The notes below the pieces were generated by a model, which ran no database searches, was not told the DNA's origin, and saw only the letters and a list, made by a program, of their open reading frames with translations. From the NCBI GenBank assembly GCA_013339765.2, contig CM023457.1, forward strand, positions 53,097,745-53,161,744: DNA of 64,000 nucleotides, in the 5' to 3' direction. This DNA is from Haemaphysalis longicornis. Taxonomy: Eukaryota > Arthropoda > Arachnida > Ixodida > Ixodidae. Shown one piece after another: positions 33,490 through 46,372 of this stretch (position 1 is the stretch's first letter; each line of letters begins with the position of its first letter). The translations under genes were made by a program, and so were the position numbers.

Positions 33490-36400
33490 TTCACAGGGTT
33501 CAGGCGTCTAGATTAAGAGATTACACGGGAGGGTCTCACTTTCTTTTCGCCTCCTTTCGACGCCACGGCGGGATCCGGGGATCCGAAGGGTCCAGCCGAG
33601 GGAGTTTCGCTTTTCCGTTCGTTATTGGTGCCCAAATGCGATCCGTGCTGTCTTCGAAACACCGCCGTTAACAGTAGCAACGGCGGTAGTAGTGCTCTGG
33701 CACGTGCGTTCGCCTCTGGTCAGCTCCAGTAGGGATGATTTCCGTCGCCAACCCGTACGTGGCAGGAGTCTGTCGTCGGCCGCACAACTCACCTCTCCGC
33801 CGGCTTCACGAGCGCCGACTAAGTGTTCAGGGCGCAACCGTACTGTCCAGCGGACGCCGTCAAGTGAAGATGGTTCACACAGAATGCCTGGAGGCCCTCA
33901 CGAGAAATAGGTGGTCCACGATGGTTAGCTGTCTCGGCAAAGTATATGGATCTTGTTTTTGCGGCCCGTACAGCGAAGTGCCGCGAAAAAAAAAAAAAAC
34001 CGAAAATTGTAGATGAGTTCAGCCTGAAGCGGGAGAGCTTTTTCACAAATCACCGAAGGCTACTCCGCTGCCACGACGCCACTCACGTGGTAACCAAGAA
34101 AAGTGTCAAAGGAACACTCGAACGAATCGCGCGACAAGGTGAGAGACACAGGCTTCAATATGGCGGAACAAATAGTTCGGAAATACGACGCTGATATTGA
34201 CCCCCCGAGTGATCACGGTTCTTTGAACGCTGTAGGGCGCGAAGACAGCGTTAGTTGGGCGAGCACGGTTCGCGTCCGTTTCGACACTGCGATGAGTTCA
34301 GTTCGGACTGAATGAACACTCGGTGGGTGCAGTCTACTCAGAAGCGGCTGAGCCCGGAGTTCACACACAGATCAATGAGACTTAGCTCCAGTCGGTGCTC
34401 AATACCAAACACGACGTGTCCGTCGATGCCCTTCTTCGCCGACAGAGGCTTGGGCCTGGTGGTTCGCTACAGCCGAAGCAAAACGCAGTGCCTTGTCGAT
34501 CGGCAACCTCTCAGAGGATAACGGAAAGCCAAAGGCCCTAAGCAGGGCGAGAAAGTTTTGCGACACAGAAGCACCCTGACTCAATTAGGACATTACCGCA
34601 CGACAGAGACCCTTCCCCGCCGAACACGATACCACACTCTCTGAGAGAACGAGAGTATAATGCTTGTCTCTTACGAAACTCCGGACAAAATACGTCGACA
34701 AGAACGGCCCTGACTTTATTTTTAACAACCGGGAGATGCCGCAGACCTGGGAGTGGACACCAATCGATTAAAAATAAAATTATGATCGCCCCGGCGATCG
34801 GTACCTCAGGTAAGCGATTAGGAAACAAGGCAAAGCTCCACTCCGCTAGGAGGCAGCAACAGTTAGGACTATCGCAGCAGATAAGCTCGGACGCCACAGC
34901 AGGTATACTGCAGATAGACCAAAGAACTCAATTACCAGGCTATGTTCGCAAACTCAATAAAGCAATATGGATGACCCTTCCGGCCAGTCTCGAGAAATAC
35001 ACCTGCTATTCCTACGGCCAAAGCTCAAAGAAGTTACTCCGACGAACTAAATTACTCAACTCTTACTTATATTAGCTACACACAGGGAGGTGGCATAGGC
35101 GGCCTTTCGAGCCAAGTTCCCAACGGGTAATCTTCTCGAAGAGGAACGGAATGTATACACGTAGAAGGTCGGGCTTTTTGCGGAAGTCCCCCGCAGGAAG
35201 TTCGGGAAGCCGCCGCAAGGTGTCTCCCCAGTACGCACTTCACGCACCACACACACACGCACGCCGCGCACAAGTGATGACAATGCCTTGGACACGTTCT
35301 ACACGCGCACGCACACAAACTGTAACGCCGCACAACTACGCCTTCTCTCGCGGGCACTTCCTCAAACCGATAACGACGCGAGGAACTGGGCCACGGAATC
35401 CGTAGTTACGACTACGTGCGAAAAAAGTCAGCGAGCAGCCGCAATGGCGGTAGGAAGAGGAGGCCCCAACGGACGGTTCCGAGAAACTACCGACTCGAAC
35501 GGCGCGCGAAGACAGTGTAACTAACGACCGACCACGCCACCGCAGCCAAAACTGCCAGCACACGCAGCACCAGCAGCGAAAGCAGTCCAACCGCCATGCC
35601 GCGGCCAGACAAGCGGGGTGGGAAAAAAAAATGAAAGAAAACATTCAGGAGGGGGGGACGTTTCGTCAAGCCACGCAAGGTAAAATCAAACATCAAAGCA
35701 GCGGCCGGACCAACCTTCCCGCTCCGACGTCACGGCGTATAACGCGCGGCGTACCCGGGTGTACAACACGCGCACATTCGCAGAGGGCCTCAGAACCTCC
35801 AGAAGAAGAAGCCGGCAACAAACAACACGGCCGCTGGTCGAAAACAAAGCAAGCCGAGAAATGACGGCGGGGGGGAGAGGGGCAGTCAGTCCATCGCGGA
35901 GCCGAGCGAGAGGATTATTAGAGGTGGCCCGGTGATCTAACCACGGCACGAGCAACAGGAGGCAGCAGATCGACGTGTGGTGGTGCGGCGCGATACGCGT
36001 GACTGACGCCTGGAGGGGACGCACCGCGGTTCACTCGGGCCGAAGTCGAAGTCGATTTTCTCTGAATTGCACCTATGTCTATCACAGAGAGAGAGAGGGA
36101 AGGGGGGGGGAGGGGTGATGGGATGCCACCCGAGCCCAGAGCACTAGCGCACAAGAGAGGTAGACCAAAGATAACACAAAGGATACGTCAAGAGTGGCGA
36201 CAAAGATACCTAAATTTGGGGCTTGTACACAGAGCTTCAGTTTAGGCCTCAGCACTGAGCAGCGCCGGATAGTGGAATGCATTTAGACTTCGTTTTTAAA
36301 GTGAAGCTTATATGGCTAGGGTTCCGAGCATTTTTCCTGTCCGCGAGCAGAAACGCCCGGCGGCAAAGCCAACTTCATGTCGAATGCTCCAGCAAAAAAG

Positions 36401-37377
36401 AAAAAAGCCGTAACTTGTTTAAATCAAAAGTTTCCCGTTAAACAATTGTATGAAAACTGGCCGCTAAGAGACGACTTTACCAGTTCTCTAGAGATTTTCA
36501 TTACTCGTCATAAATAGGTCAGAGTAGAGTGAAGTTGCAGACGTTAGAGTGTTTCCGTCTGCTCCAGTACACGGGCATCCACGGGATGAGCGTGGTTACA
36601 AAAAAATGGCTGCGACTTTTGTTTCGTCGAAACTGTCCCCAACAAAATACCTTTAAACTATACAAACAACAAAAAAAAACTATCCCGGTGCGGTGTGTAC
36701 ATACATATATTGGCGCGTGACGCTGCATATGGACTCGCCGCAGCGCGCTTCTTGCATTTATACACTCGGGACGCGAGTCACACGTGACGCGGGAGTCGTC
36801 AAGTTAGATCACCACCACGCGACGCGGGCAGAGGCTCGTAGGGTTGAGATAACAGCGGAAGGCAGAGAGAGAGAGCAACGCGCGCACATCCGCGAAACAT
36901 ACGTGGGCACTCTGCTATAGCACCGGCCGTATAACTATAGCAACACTTCTTCCCCCGAAGGCTTCCTTCCGGTGGCCGCGCGCGTTGCGCGACACCCCAC
37001 GCTGCGCTCTAAAATAAAAGGCGAAGTACAGTATCCTCTGCGCACAGAAATGCTGATTCTGCTGGCGAAAACGGCGTCAATACAAGCTGCGGATATTAGT
37101 TAGGGGGAACCCGGTGCTCATTTGACGGACTACCTGTACGTAGGAACGTCTCCCAAAGCTATAGAGGCTCTGAATGCATGCCCCTAATTCACGGGGGTGC
37201 TGTTGTGGGTTCGTCGAGGCGTCAACGTAGCCCGACGTAACGACACTGTAGCCGTGTGTCCCACGCGCATCGTCCGCGTCCGTAGGAGAGCTATTGCCTC
37301 CTATCGACCACATTAAGTTTTCTGGGGATCTCTCAGATAAGGAATGCTGTAGAAACATGACTTGGGTCTACTCATGT

Positions 37378-37381
<4 letters not shown>
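33489..37381. other. Unannotated stretch, CpG-rich in part
   Basis: Frames such as 34103-34315 (70 codons, begins with a Met-Ser-Lys and holds a protein-like acidic middle), 33735-34016 and 34782-35075 are open but match nothing I recognise. The 35300-36060 segment is CpG-rich with a G-rich tract at 36097-36112. A candidate exon cannot be excluded, but none is supported. Confidence 0.4.
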
Positions 37382-37463
<82 letters not shown>

Positions 37464-37479
37464 TATATATATATATATA
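37382..37479. repeat. (CT)n-(TA)n compound microsatellite
   Basis: About 14 CT units (37382-37410) pass directly into about 34 TA units with one GA interruption at 37461. Confidence 0.97.
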
Positions 37480-40359
37480 TCCTCTATTCTCTCCCCATCG
37501 ACGTGTCAGGAATAGCGCCTCACAAACTCCGCGCTCAAAATTCGCCCGCTGTACAAAGGAATCCACTTGGTCCATACGGCGAGGCTTCTATACCAACCGA
37601 CCCACGAGAAAGCGCGCGTTTCCACCAAAATGTTGCGGCCACAGCCGCGCTTTTATCCAAGCTCCTGGTGGCAGAAGTGTCGTCAGAAAGTTCGGATTGC
37701 GCCTGAAAGCCCGTAAGTCCACAGCTATGCACAACTAACGCCCGCGGACTCGGCCCTTGTGCAAAGGGTCGCACGTCCGCTCCGGTCGCACGGAGAACAC
37801 GCGCACATGCAACAACTATAAACAATAATAATAGATAAGGACTCACCTCAGCCGTACAGCATGGGAGTGGTACGGACCTGGTCAGCGCGCCCACCTGAGG
37901 ACAGCAAGAAAAGAGACGCACCAATGAATACTCGCGGTAATAACACTCCGCCCAAACCACCCCTCGAGCAACGACAACAAAAAGAAAACGCCCGTCACGT
38001 ACAGGTAGCAGTGGTTTAGCGGGCAACAGAGGGAGAGAGAAGCAACGACGATGTTCTGCACCATTAAACCATCCCGGAACCGGCTAACCAGAAAGGAACG
38101 CGGCCGCAGTACCACAAGGAAAAAGGAGAAGGAAAACCGACGGAGGGATCAAAAGCCTCACTTCAGCGGCCGGTCAGTCAGCCCCGCCGTCTCGCGCGGC
38201 TGTCAAAGTCAAGCCTTCAAGCGCAAGCCGTGCGCCTCGAAGCCCAACCAAAACCGACCGCGCAACCAGGCCTAACAGAGCCTGCCGACGACGCAAGAGG
38301 AAAAAAAACCACTGCCCCTAAGTGCTACGCCGGGCTGGCACGCGGGGAGGCCAAAGGCTTGGCAGCAGGTGGACGCCAGCAGCCCCGTCTGCTGAATATG
38401 ACGGCTCACCGTCGTGCCTGTCTGAGAGCTGTTTCCCGGCGATGATGCGGACGCCCAACCAAGGCAGCGCCGTCGTGTGATGGTTAAGAAGAAGGACACA
38501 ATATAGCTACCGCGCCCAGAGATCGTGGGTTACATCTTCGCTCCCGGAAGCAGTTTTCGGGTGTCGGTGTACTTGCTACGGCGCAAGAAAACAACGTGCC
38601 CACGCATCCACATCAATCCGGCTCGAAAAACCCACCACTCAGGAACCTAGGTAAAAACATAGCAGAATCGTGATATCTCGCACGGAGCAAGCAGTCGGCT
38701 CGGACATAAACAGCGTAAAAACGTATTGAAGAAGTATAAAATCTAACGCCTCTTTATCTACCGACAACGATGGTTGAGACGCTCAGCTTTCTTGTGAGAG
38801 ACTCACTCGCTGTCGTTGGGCTGCGCGGGTTCACAGAGATTTCGCGACGGGACGGTCGGCTTCAGCGAGACCGACAAAGCTTCGCTTTAAAAACTTTTTT
38901 GTGCAACTCGCGGTGCAAATTCACTGCCCGCACAATTTCGATGGGGTAGTTTCCACGGCTCTGGAATCCGTTACAGCGACGTTGTTATTACGAAACTATG
39001 CGCACCGCGAGCTTTCGCCCCACATTAGCTGTGCGAAAATTCATTGCACAAGGCTGGATAACTGCCGAGTAATCACTTCTGAAAGAACTGCGATGAGGCG
39101 GAGAAAGCTGCACATGTATGCACGTTGTCAGTGCTTATACCATGAACTCGCCCAAGTAAGCGGAGCCCTTCACAAGGTGTGCGCCAATTATAGAACAGCC
39201 GCGTATACCGATCCTCAGTTACGTAAAATGTAACGTACATTAAACTTGGCTATATCGTAGTATTCGAGACAGGAAATTACTCCGTTATAAGCGATACTTC
39301 GTTAGAGGCGTAGATGATTTGCTCTCCGAATGCGCTGCAGTGAAAACCACGAAAAACTTCGTGTGAAGCGAGAATTTGGATACAGCGATTTCGTTATAAG
39401 CGAAGTATACCCTGTTGTCAATTGTACGAATAAAAAACCCCGCGAGGACCGGAAGAAACGCGACCAGTGCCCAGTAATTGCGGTTCAGTTCGAGCGCTGC
39501 AAGCTACAGCCCGAGACCCCTTCTTAAATACGGATAACTAGCACTAGACCACTGGAAAGAAAAATAACTAAAGCCGTTCCACTCAATGTGAAAGCTGTCG
39601 GAAGTGCAGAGCAGTGAGTATTCGCCATAAATGGGCTGTACCGCCGTTATCCGCTTACCTGCTACCACCACATGCAATTCAAATTTCCCGCCTTCGCAGT
39701 GCTCGCGCGCCCCCTGCCTGAAACTGCGCCAGCGGGAGTTCTGTTCTCTTTGTGCTCGCTTTTCCTTCCGCACGTGCCGGCGTTGCACTGCCACTTTTTT
39801 TCGCTTACTATCGTAAAATCCAACCCAACGGGCGTCCTTAACTAAAGGAACGCGGGCGCTGATGTACCTATAGTTTTCTTTGCGCTAAACAACGGGAAGA
39901 TGTATGACAAGCGCCAGCGTTTCACGACTTTCGAACGCTTATGACTATATAAACCGCTTGGCTTTCGAAGCCTCTGGGGTACGCCGCGAACAACAGCGTT
40001 ACCCCGGGACGCCGCCTTGGTGCTCTGTATACTCGGGTCGAGCGAGCGAGCTAGGACGACAAGGCGAGCGCACTAAAGTGCTCTGCACTTAAAAGAACCG
40101 CAGCAAATTTCAGCGAATGTGATAACACGTTCACATGTCAGAAGGCACACCATAACAGGATCAGATCCATTGAACTGCGACCACGGGGAGACACAAAATA
40201 GGATTCAGTTCGAGAGGCCCGGCGCTGCAGCCAAAAATATACGTGTGCATTAATGTTCCCGCAAGCGTGCCCGCACAACGACGGCGTGCCCGTATGCCAG
40301 TGTAACAGATTTGTAACAGTCCTCTGGGATCTGAAACTGTGAACAAAGGCTAGAAAAAG
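37480..40359. other. Unannotated stretch
   Basis: Minus frame 37535-38026 (163 codons) and plus frame 38901-39233 (110 codons) have no recognisable domain. Around 39270-39415 words of the type TTCGTTATAAGCGAAGTAT occur in both orientations, suggesting an old MITE whose ends I cannot fix. Nothing else is identified. Confidence 0.4.
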
Positions 40360-40915
40360 CGTAACCGTGCAGTGTAGTGGTGTGGAGTGAAAAACAGTGA
40401 AGTTGACTACAGTGTTGTAGTAAACTGTAAACTTAACAGCAGTGAATGCGATGGAGTGCAGTGTAATCAGTGCAGTGGAGTCTCCTGCGACGTAGGGCAG
40501 TAAAGTGCAATGCAGTGCCGTGCAATTTAGAGCACTGTAGTGCAGTGTAGTGTAGCGAGTGCAATGGAGTGCAGTGAAACGTAGAGGAGTGCAGTGTTTG
40601 GCAGTGGTGTGTATTTTAGTGCAATGAGGCATACTGTAATATACTGAGGGCAATGGAAGCAGTGTAATGCAATGCAATGTAGAGCAGTGCAATGTAGCGC
40701 AGTGGAGTGGAGTGAAGTACAGTGTAGAGCAGTGAAGTGGAATGTGGTGTAATTTAGTGCAGTTTGGTGTAGTGTAGTGCATGTAGTGCATTGGGTGTAG
40801 TCGACGGGCGAGCAGTCGAGTGGAGTGTGGTGCGATGTAGTGTAGTGCAGTACAGTGTAGTGTAGTGCAATGTAGCTCACTGGAGTGGAGTGGAGCGTAG
40901 GGTACTGCTAGTGTA
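40360..40915. repeat. Degenerate GTGYA minisatellite
   Basis: Some 550 bases are made almost entirely of GTGTA, GTGCA, GTGGA and similar five-base words, for example TGCAGTGTAGTGTAG. The minus strand therefore reads as a Thr/Leu/His/Cys-rich open frame of 266 codons (40138-40938), because the CACTA/CACTG pattern lacks stops in that frame. I treat the frame as an artefact. Gradual word drift indicates an old array. Confidence 0.92.
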
Positions 40916-43900
40916 ACCCAACTGTATTCAAAGAACACCCGAGGGGAGACGGGACACTGTAAGGCCGTTCACGGGCTCCATAGATCACAACGCAACGGGC
41001 CCCCCGAAAGCTACAGCGAACGTTCAAATAAGTTGCCCAGGGCGGCGCGGCTTTCACGGCCGCAACAAGTTACTGCAATTCTGTACAAGTTTCATTGTAC
41101 ATTCCGACCTATACATTCGGTTAGTGTTTGACTCAGTTCCGAATTCGCTGGCTGTACGCTCGACGAGTTCTCAAGGCGCGCTACTTTAGACTAGTTTCTG
41201 TAACCGACAAAGCATCCAGGCCATGGGGTACGTGTGCTCCCAATGGAGGCAGGTATCAAGCGAAACCAAAACAGAGCATGTCACGTGAACCGAGGAAGCA
41301 GCACAACAACGCTGTGCTCATGAACCTAATGGCATTATGATAGGATACCGTTTAACGCCAAACCATACCACAAAAATGACGCGTATTTGAATAACTGGCT
41401 ACTACTTTGACCGATCAATCAAAGCACAACCGCTTCGAAAGAGATCGCAGATGCCTCTATCCTCCCCACATTTAAGGGAGAGAGACAGGAAAGAGGGAAA
41501 GGGGAGTACCGTCAGATTTTTTTTTTCTTAAACCGACGCAAATTATGCCAAAATCGCCAACATTCAACCCCAAAATTAAGAGACGCTTTTCGCTTATGCA
41601 AAGCCCATCGAACTGCGACGTCTATTCAAAGCGAGCAAATAACCATAATTGGTTTAGGAAATAAACTAAACTAACTAGCTGAGTAACTATCTAAACTAAA
41701 TAATCGCAAATAACTAAAGCACACAATAATAGTAGCTTCCAACCGCCGCGACACCACCTGGTCGCTTTGCCAGTCAAACGAAACTTAGAACGCTGACGAC
41801 GCCCGAATCACCCTCCCCCTTTCACCTCCCAGCCAGCATTCACCCGTGCACGCTCACCCACGCAACCGTCGTCAACTTACTTTGGGCAGGTGTCCCGTGA
41901 GCGCAACATCCCGCCTCCCTACCACGCGGCGAGCAGAAAACAGCAATCCCCCTCCATCCATCCAGCGTGTCACCAGCGCACCAAAATCCCAATCCACACT
42001 CCTCAAGCTCCATTACTACAGCCTCGAGAGAAAAGAGCACTGACAATTCCCCTTCACTCCTCACCGGCTTCAATCTCGCGCGCGCATAACCGGACAATTT
42101 AGACACGGAGCAGAGAAAGAGAGAGAGGAGGAGGAGGCCGAGAAGAAGGCGGCGTCGGCACGGCCATAGCGCGGTCAACAAACCACTCGCAAACCCGCCC
42201 AAGCGGAGCCGGTCAAGTCTAAACGCCCTCGAGGAGCGCCGTCAACGTCGGAGAGACGATACGGTAGTGCCTACGTGCGGGCATCACGGGCGGACATGGA
42301 AGCCGCCGACCGAGGGCGGCGGAGCGAGCGGTCGCCAACCCCGCGCTCCGCTCAAAGGGGGGCGAGTCTCGAGGCGCTACACTGTATCTAACATTAAGCA
42401 GCCGTAACCGGACCAGCCATAACGAAACGCCGCCGCCGCCGGCTGGCGCCTCGACCGGTCCCGGGCGCCGCAACGCCGTCCGGAGAATGACGGCGGAGGA
42501 TGGAGAGGGGGGGAAACAAAAACAAAATGGCGGCGGAGGGAAGAGGAAAGGCGGACGCCTCGCCCCCCCCCCCCGAATGATGCGCCCTTACGAGAGCATG
42601 ACGAACAGTCAACAATAACACTGCGGAGGAGGTGCGCAAGGACGCGCGTCGAGATGAAAGAAAAAAGCGCGCGAAACGCCGCGGCTTTAACGTGCAAGGA
42701 AGCGGACGCAACCAGAGCATCCGCCAACTCCGGTGAACGACGAAAGACGAGGGAAAATTGCGTCACATTAAGATGCGCGCAACGTAACCCAGCCGAACGT
42801 GTGTAAACGCCTTGGGTGCTCCCGCTGTTGGACGCGAGGAAGGGTAACATCCGGTGCCAAACAAAGTAACCAACTAGAAGCCATGCGCTCTTCAACGTAA
42901 CAGGAAAAGAAACCAAGCAGTTCGCTGCGTTAAAAGCGACGTTACACAGCTTTCCCGCTCTGGTCGACGCGTATTTTAAATTGAACTGCTTTTTTTTTCC
43001 GTCCGGTAAGTTTGGTTACGCGGAGACACAAGAGAAGAGCGAACATTCATAACAAAAGGGTGTTGGCCAGTGAAAGCGCCTACTATGTATTGCCAGCAGT
43101 GTCCACTGACCCCTTGAAACTACGGTAGGTATGATACATTTGTTTCGAAGGGCAGCACAAGCTGAAGGTTACCCACAGAATGAGGCAGCTTCAGGCGTGG
43201 TCTCCGCGCTCTTAGGCGCCGCTTCTACGTCCCCCAGCAACATCGGCAGCCTTCTAAATTATTCGCCTCGGTTCTTGCGTTCTTGTCGCGGCAAACGGCG
43301 AAAGAAGGGCCAGTTCTAGCAGGAATGTCCCTCAGCCACGTTAATCGTCCACTAACCGGCACCTCCTCCTGCGACAGAACCCTCGCCCAGTCCAATTACA
43401 AGGCGGGCAGCAATATCCGAGTAATAACTCCACCCCCCCCCCCCTTTCTTACCCCAAGGGAACGCTGAAGGCCCATGTACGCCCTACACCCAGGTACAGA
43501 GTGCTACGTGATTCGGGAGGGAAACACCATCCCGGGTGAGTCTACAACACCAGATAGGTGATACTAACCATACTGTGAGCACGTTCTGAGCATCGCGTCT
43601 TATTTAGAGTGACCGGCTCGTACACTGTGGGCACCATCCTGTGCTTCATCTTCTTCCCCTCATAATCATCCTCATCACCACCCTACCAACCCTCCTCTTG
43701 CGAAGAGCATCGTCATCGGAGGCTGGTTCCGAGTCCGCGACGGTTGCGACGCTTCCCAATAAACGTCCTCCTGGCCCCTGTCTCTCAAGGCCCTCTCAAT
43801 ACTGACAGTTCACCCCCTCGCCAGAACACGATGGTGTGTAACAACCTCACCCCGACTAACCAACTCAACTGTCGGCCCTCAGTCCCAGCAGCTGTAGAGC

Positions 43901-43974
43901 ACCTGACCACGGCGGCAGTCGGGCCAGCGATACAGCGTAAGTTGCTTAAAATCTCGGCTCCGCACGAGGTTCCT
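40916..43974. other. Unannotated stretch with a CpG-rich block at 42100-42720
   Basis: No recognisable gene. The CpG-rich block carries overlapping frames on the minus strand (for example 42377-42916) without a domain and one YY1-like site. C and G runs at 42569-42582 and 43430-43443 are likely to be length-uncertain. Confidence 0.4.
42524..42534 (+). promoter_or_regulatory. YY1-like motif AAAATGGCGGC
   Basis: Matches the AANATGGCGGC core often found just downstream of start sites in CpG-rich promoters. It lies inside a CpG-rich block. No transcript is known here. Confidence 0.25.
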
Positions 43975-43977
43975 GTG

Positions 43978-44610
43978 GAATTCGAACGTGGCAACGTTCA
44001 ACGCGGGATCACTGTCTGGCGAGGGCAGCTTAGCTGTGCTATCAAACGAGGTCTCTGGCATTACTAACTGGAATATCACAGGTGTCAATTAACTGTGATA
44101 TCACAAAACTAGGCGAGGTTATCCGGCGCAGAAACATACGGGCTGGGGTGCCCTCAGCTAGCAAACTCAAATGACGAATAGTAGGCTACCTCTGTCGCGA
44201 CAAAGAATGGTGTACAACCAATGCGTATTTCCTGTGATGACTTGTTGGGCACAGACGTGGCGCTTTAACGTCGGCCCGTGGACACAAAGGAAAGCGGGAG
44301 TGAACGCTTAGGAACACAGGAACAGGAGACGAGCGTCCTGGAGGGAACAAACTCGGGTGGAAGGAATAAGCCAAATTAGGATAAAGACACGGACTTCGGC
44401 TGGCGATAACCGCTGGACCTCGAGGGTTACGACCGTGGCTACCACGAGAAGGGACTAGAAGAAGGGGGGAAGGTCATTAACTCGATGGAGAGACGAACTA
44501 CGAAAATTCGGGACCATAGAATGGCATCGGGCCGCTCAGGACAGAAAGAGTTGGAGGTCTATGGTACACGAAGTTAGCAGGACGACGACGACGACGACGA
44601 CTAGCGACTT
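43978..44610 (+). mobile_element. RTE-like LINE pieces with the centre deleted
   Basis: At 43987-44090 one frame reads NVATFNAGSLSGEGSLAVL then NWNITGV, which fits the first motif of an APE-type endonuclease. About 300 bp later, 44405-44590 reads DNRWTSRVTTVATTRRD, an in-frame stop, then WRDELRKFGTIEWHRAAQD and a (GAC)n tail. The latter matches the C-terminal layout of the RTE-type copy at 5459-5848. The whole reverse-transcriptase core is missing. The 3' part is well supported; the endonuclease reading is more tentative. Confidence 0.65.
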
Positions 44611-44639
44611 GCGGGCGTTTTTAAGGCGAAGCTTTCGTG

Positions 44640-44815
44640 GCCTCACTGATGGCGGTGTCGTAACCAAAACGCACCGCAGGAAAGCCAACTTTACACAATG
44701 GGAGGGCACGTGATGAGGATGATGATCAAACAATAAAAGAGACGCTTCCAGTACCCGGAATCGAACCTGTGTCGCGTTACGAACCCGACGTGTACCCGAT
44801 TGCGCCATCATCGCG
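44640..44815 (-). mobile_element. tRNA-derived SINE head and short body
   Basis: On the minus strand an A box TGGCGCAATCGG (about 44799-44810) and a perfect B box GGTTCGATTCC (about 44757-44767) are correctly spaced for a tRNA-like unit. The body toward 44640 includes ATCATCATCCTCATC, a LINE-type tail. It lies directly after the RTE-like LINE fragment. Acceptor pairing is poor, so it is not called as a tRNA gene. Confidence 0.6.
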
Positions 44816-45681
44816 TTCGGTTCGCTCGGCGTTTGCTTTGGGTTCGCTGCGCGGGCGTTCGCTTTGGACTTGGGCTTCGGACTCGGGCAGTGGAGAATTT
44901 GGACGACGACGAGGGAGAAGGGGGGCGTGGGGGGGGGGGGGGGGCAGCTTTCTCGTGAGGGATTAGTTTGTTGTCGTCTGAGTTCGGAATTTGACACGCA
45001 GGCACTTCGCACTTTGATGGTTGACGCTTGGACTTCCAGTGCTGCGGCTTTGACTTCGGCGTTTTGCCATTTGATTTTGACACGCAAGAAAGCTTCGCCT
45101 TTCAACCATCCTCGTTGTTAGACGAAAGAGCTGATTTCATCGCGACACATTTCCTTCCGGTGCCACATTTTTCCCCCAAACATTTTTTTCGAGGCGAAAA
45201 CACAATCGAGGAGATAGTAAATGGAAGGCGTTTCATGAATTCAAAAAAATTCAGTAGGGAATTCCACGACATGTGGCAAGAAGAGGACATATAGCTTAAT
45301 TAAGACACATTGTGACGGTTGGCTGCAGCTTTACTCGTACAGCTACGACACCTGACGGCCGCTGCCGTGCAGGGCGCATGCACTGCGCGGCGAAGACAGT
45401 TCAAACCTCGGACATAGAACAAAGCAGACAAATTTGCATTTCATTCGCGGTTTTCAATTGAGTGCTTTTTATTTTGCAACTATTTATATTACTTCCTTAT
45501 TTTCTCAACCGTTCATTTGCATCTCGCCGCGAATTTTTTTCCCCCCTTCTTGCCGCTGTCGTTCGTTTCGCTTCCGTCGTTTCGTTACAGGTTCGACACG
45601 AGCCAGCGACGAACGTGCGAAGCTTTCGATCTGCGCATGTCAACGAACAGCTACGACCGCTCGATGGAAACAAGGTTGACG
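44816..45681. other. Unannotated stretch
   Basis: A G17 run at 44927-44943. Minus-strand frames (44536-45105, 189 codons; 44808-45083, 91 codons, Pro/Ser/Lys-rich) are low in complexity and partly overlap the SINE head, so I do not call them genes. Confidence 0.4.
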
Positions 45682-46372
45682 CTCCCATACAAAAATGCCT
45701 TATGGGCGTCTATTGAAAAATGTATGGTGAGCTATGGCCGCCTATGGGTCTCTATGGTCACCCATAAAAAGGCATAAATTAGGCTATAGCCAGCTATTGA
45801 AGTTTTTATAGATCCTGCACTAAAGACTGTAAACCATACATTTCTCTTTAGACGATTATAGAACATCCTAGTGTGTTTAGTCTATAGAGTCACAGCTATT
45901 CAGGTAACTGTAGCCAGCTAAAGAAATATGTATGGCTTTAGTTCTATAGACCAGCCGCGGCAAAGCTCTTTTGGCTGGTTATAGACCATTTTTTAGCTTG
46001 AAGTCTACAGACTAAAAACCATTCAGCTGTCTTTTGCCAGCTATTGAAAAGAGTTCGTCCTAAAGCTATAGAGAGAAAGCCATAAAAGCTCATTCGGCTG
46101 GCTATAGGCCGTTGTTTCGCTCTAAGTCTACAGATTTCAAACCATTCAGCTATCTTTTGCGAGCTATTGAAAAGAGTTCGTCCTAAAGCTATAGAGAGAA
46201 AGCCATAAAAGCTCATTTGGCTGGCTATGGAGCGTTGTTTAGCTCTAAGTCTACAAACTTGGAACCATACGGATGTCTTCTGCCAGCTATTGGAGAGAAT
46301 TTGCTTTAAAGCTAAAGAGAGGCAGCCATAAAAGCTTCTGCGGCTGGGTACAGTACAATATATAACTGTAAA
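45682..46372. repeat. Tandem array with 123-bp units
   Basis: Units at 45956-46078, 46079-46201 and 46202-46324, then a partial one to about 46372. Each contains TCTAAGTCTACA or a close variant, CAGCTATTG and CTAAAGCTATAGAGAGAAAG-like words. The left border 45683-45780 is diverged but uses the same CTATGG/GGCTATAG vocabulary and begins TCCCATACAAAAAT. Because 123 is a multiple of three, a 90-codon minus frame repeats with the units; I regard it as non-coding. Confidence 0.88.

Noticed and set aside
38470..38560. tRNA-like unit on the plus strand
   Set aside because: The supposed B box (GGGTTACATCTT) departs too far from the consensus.
40138..40938. 266-codon minus-strand open frame
   Set aside because: It is Thr/Leu/His/Cys-rich because the underlying GTGYA minisatellite contains no stop in that frame; no domain.
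44536..45105. 189-codon minus-strand frame
   Set aside because: Overlaps a SINE head, a G17 run and a (GAC)n tail; composition is low in complexity.
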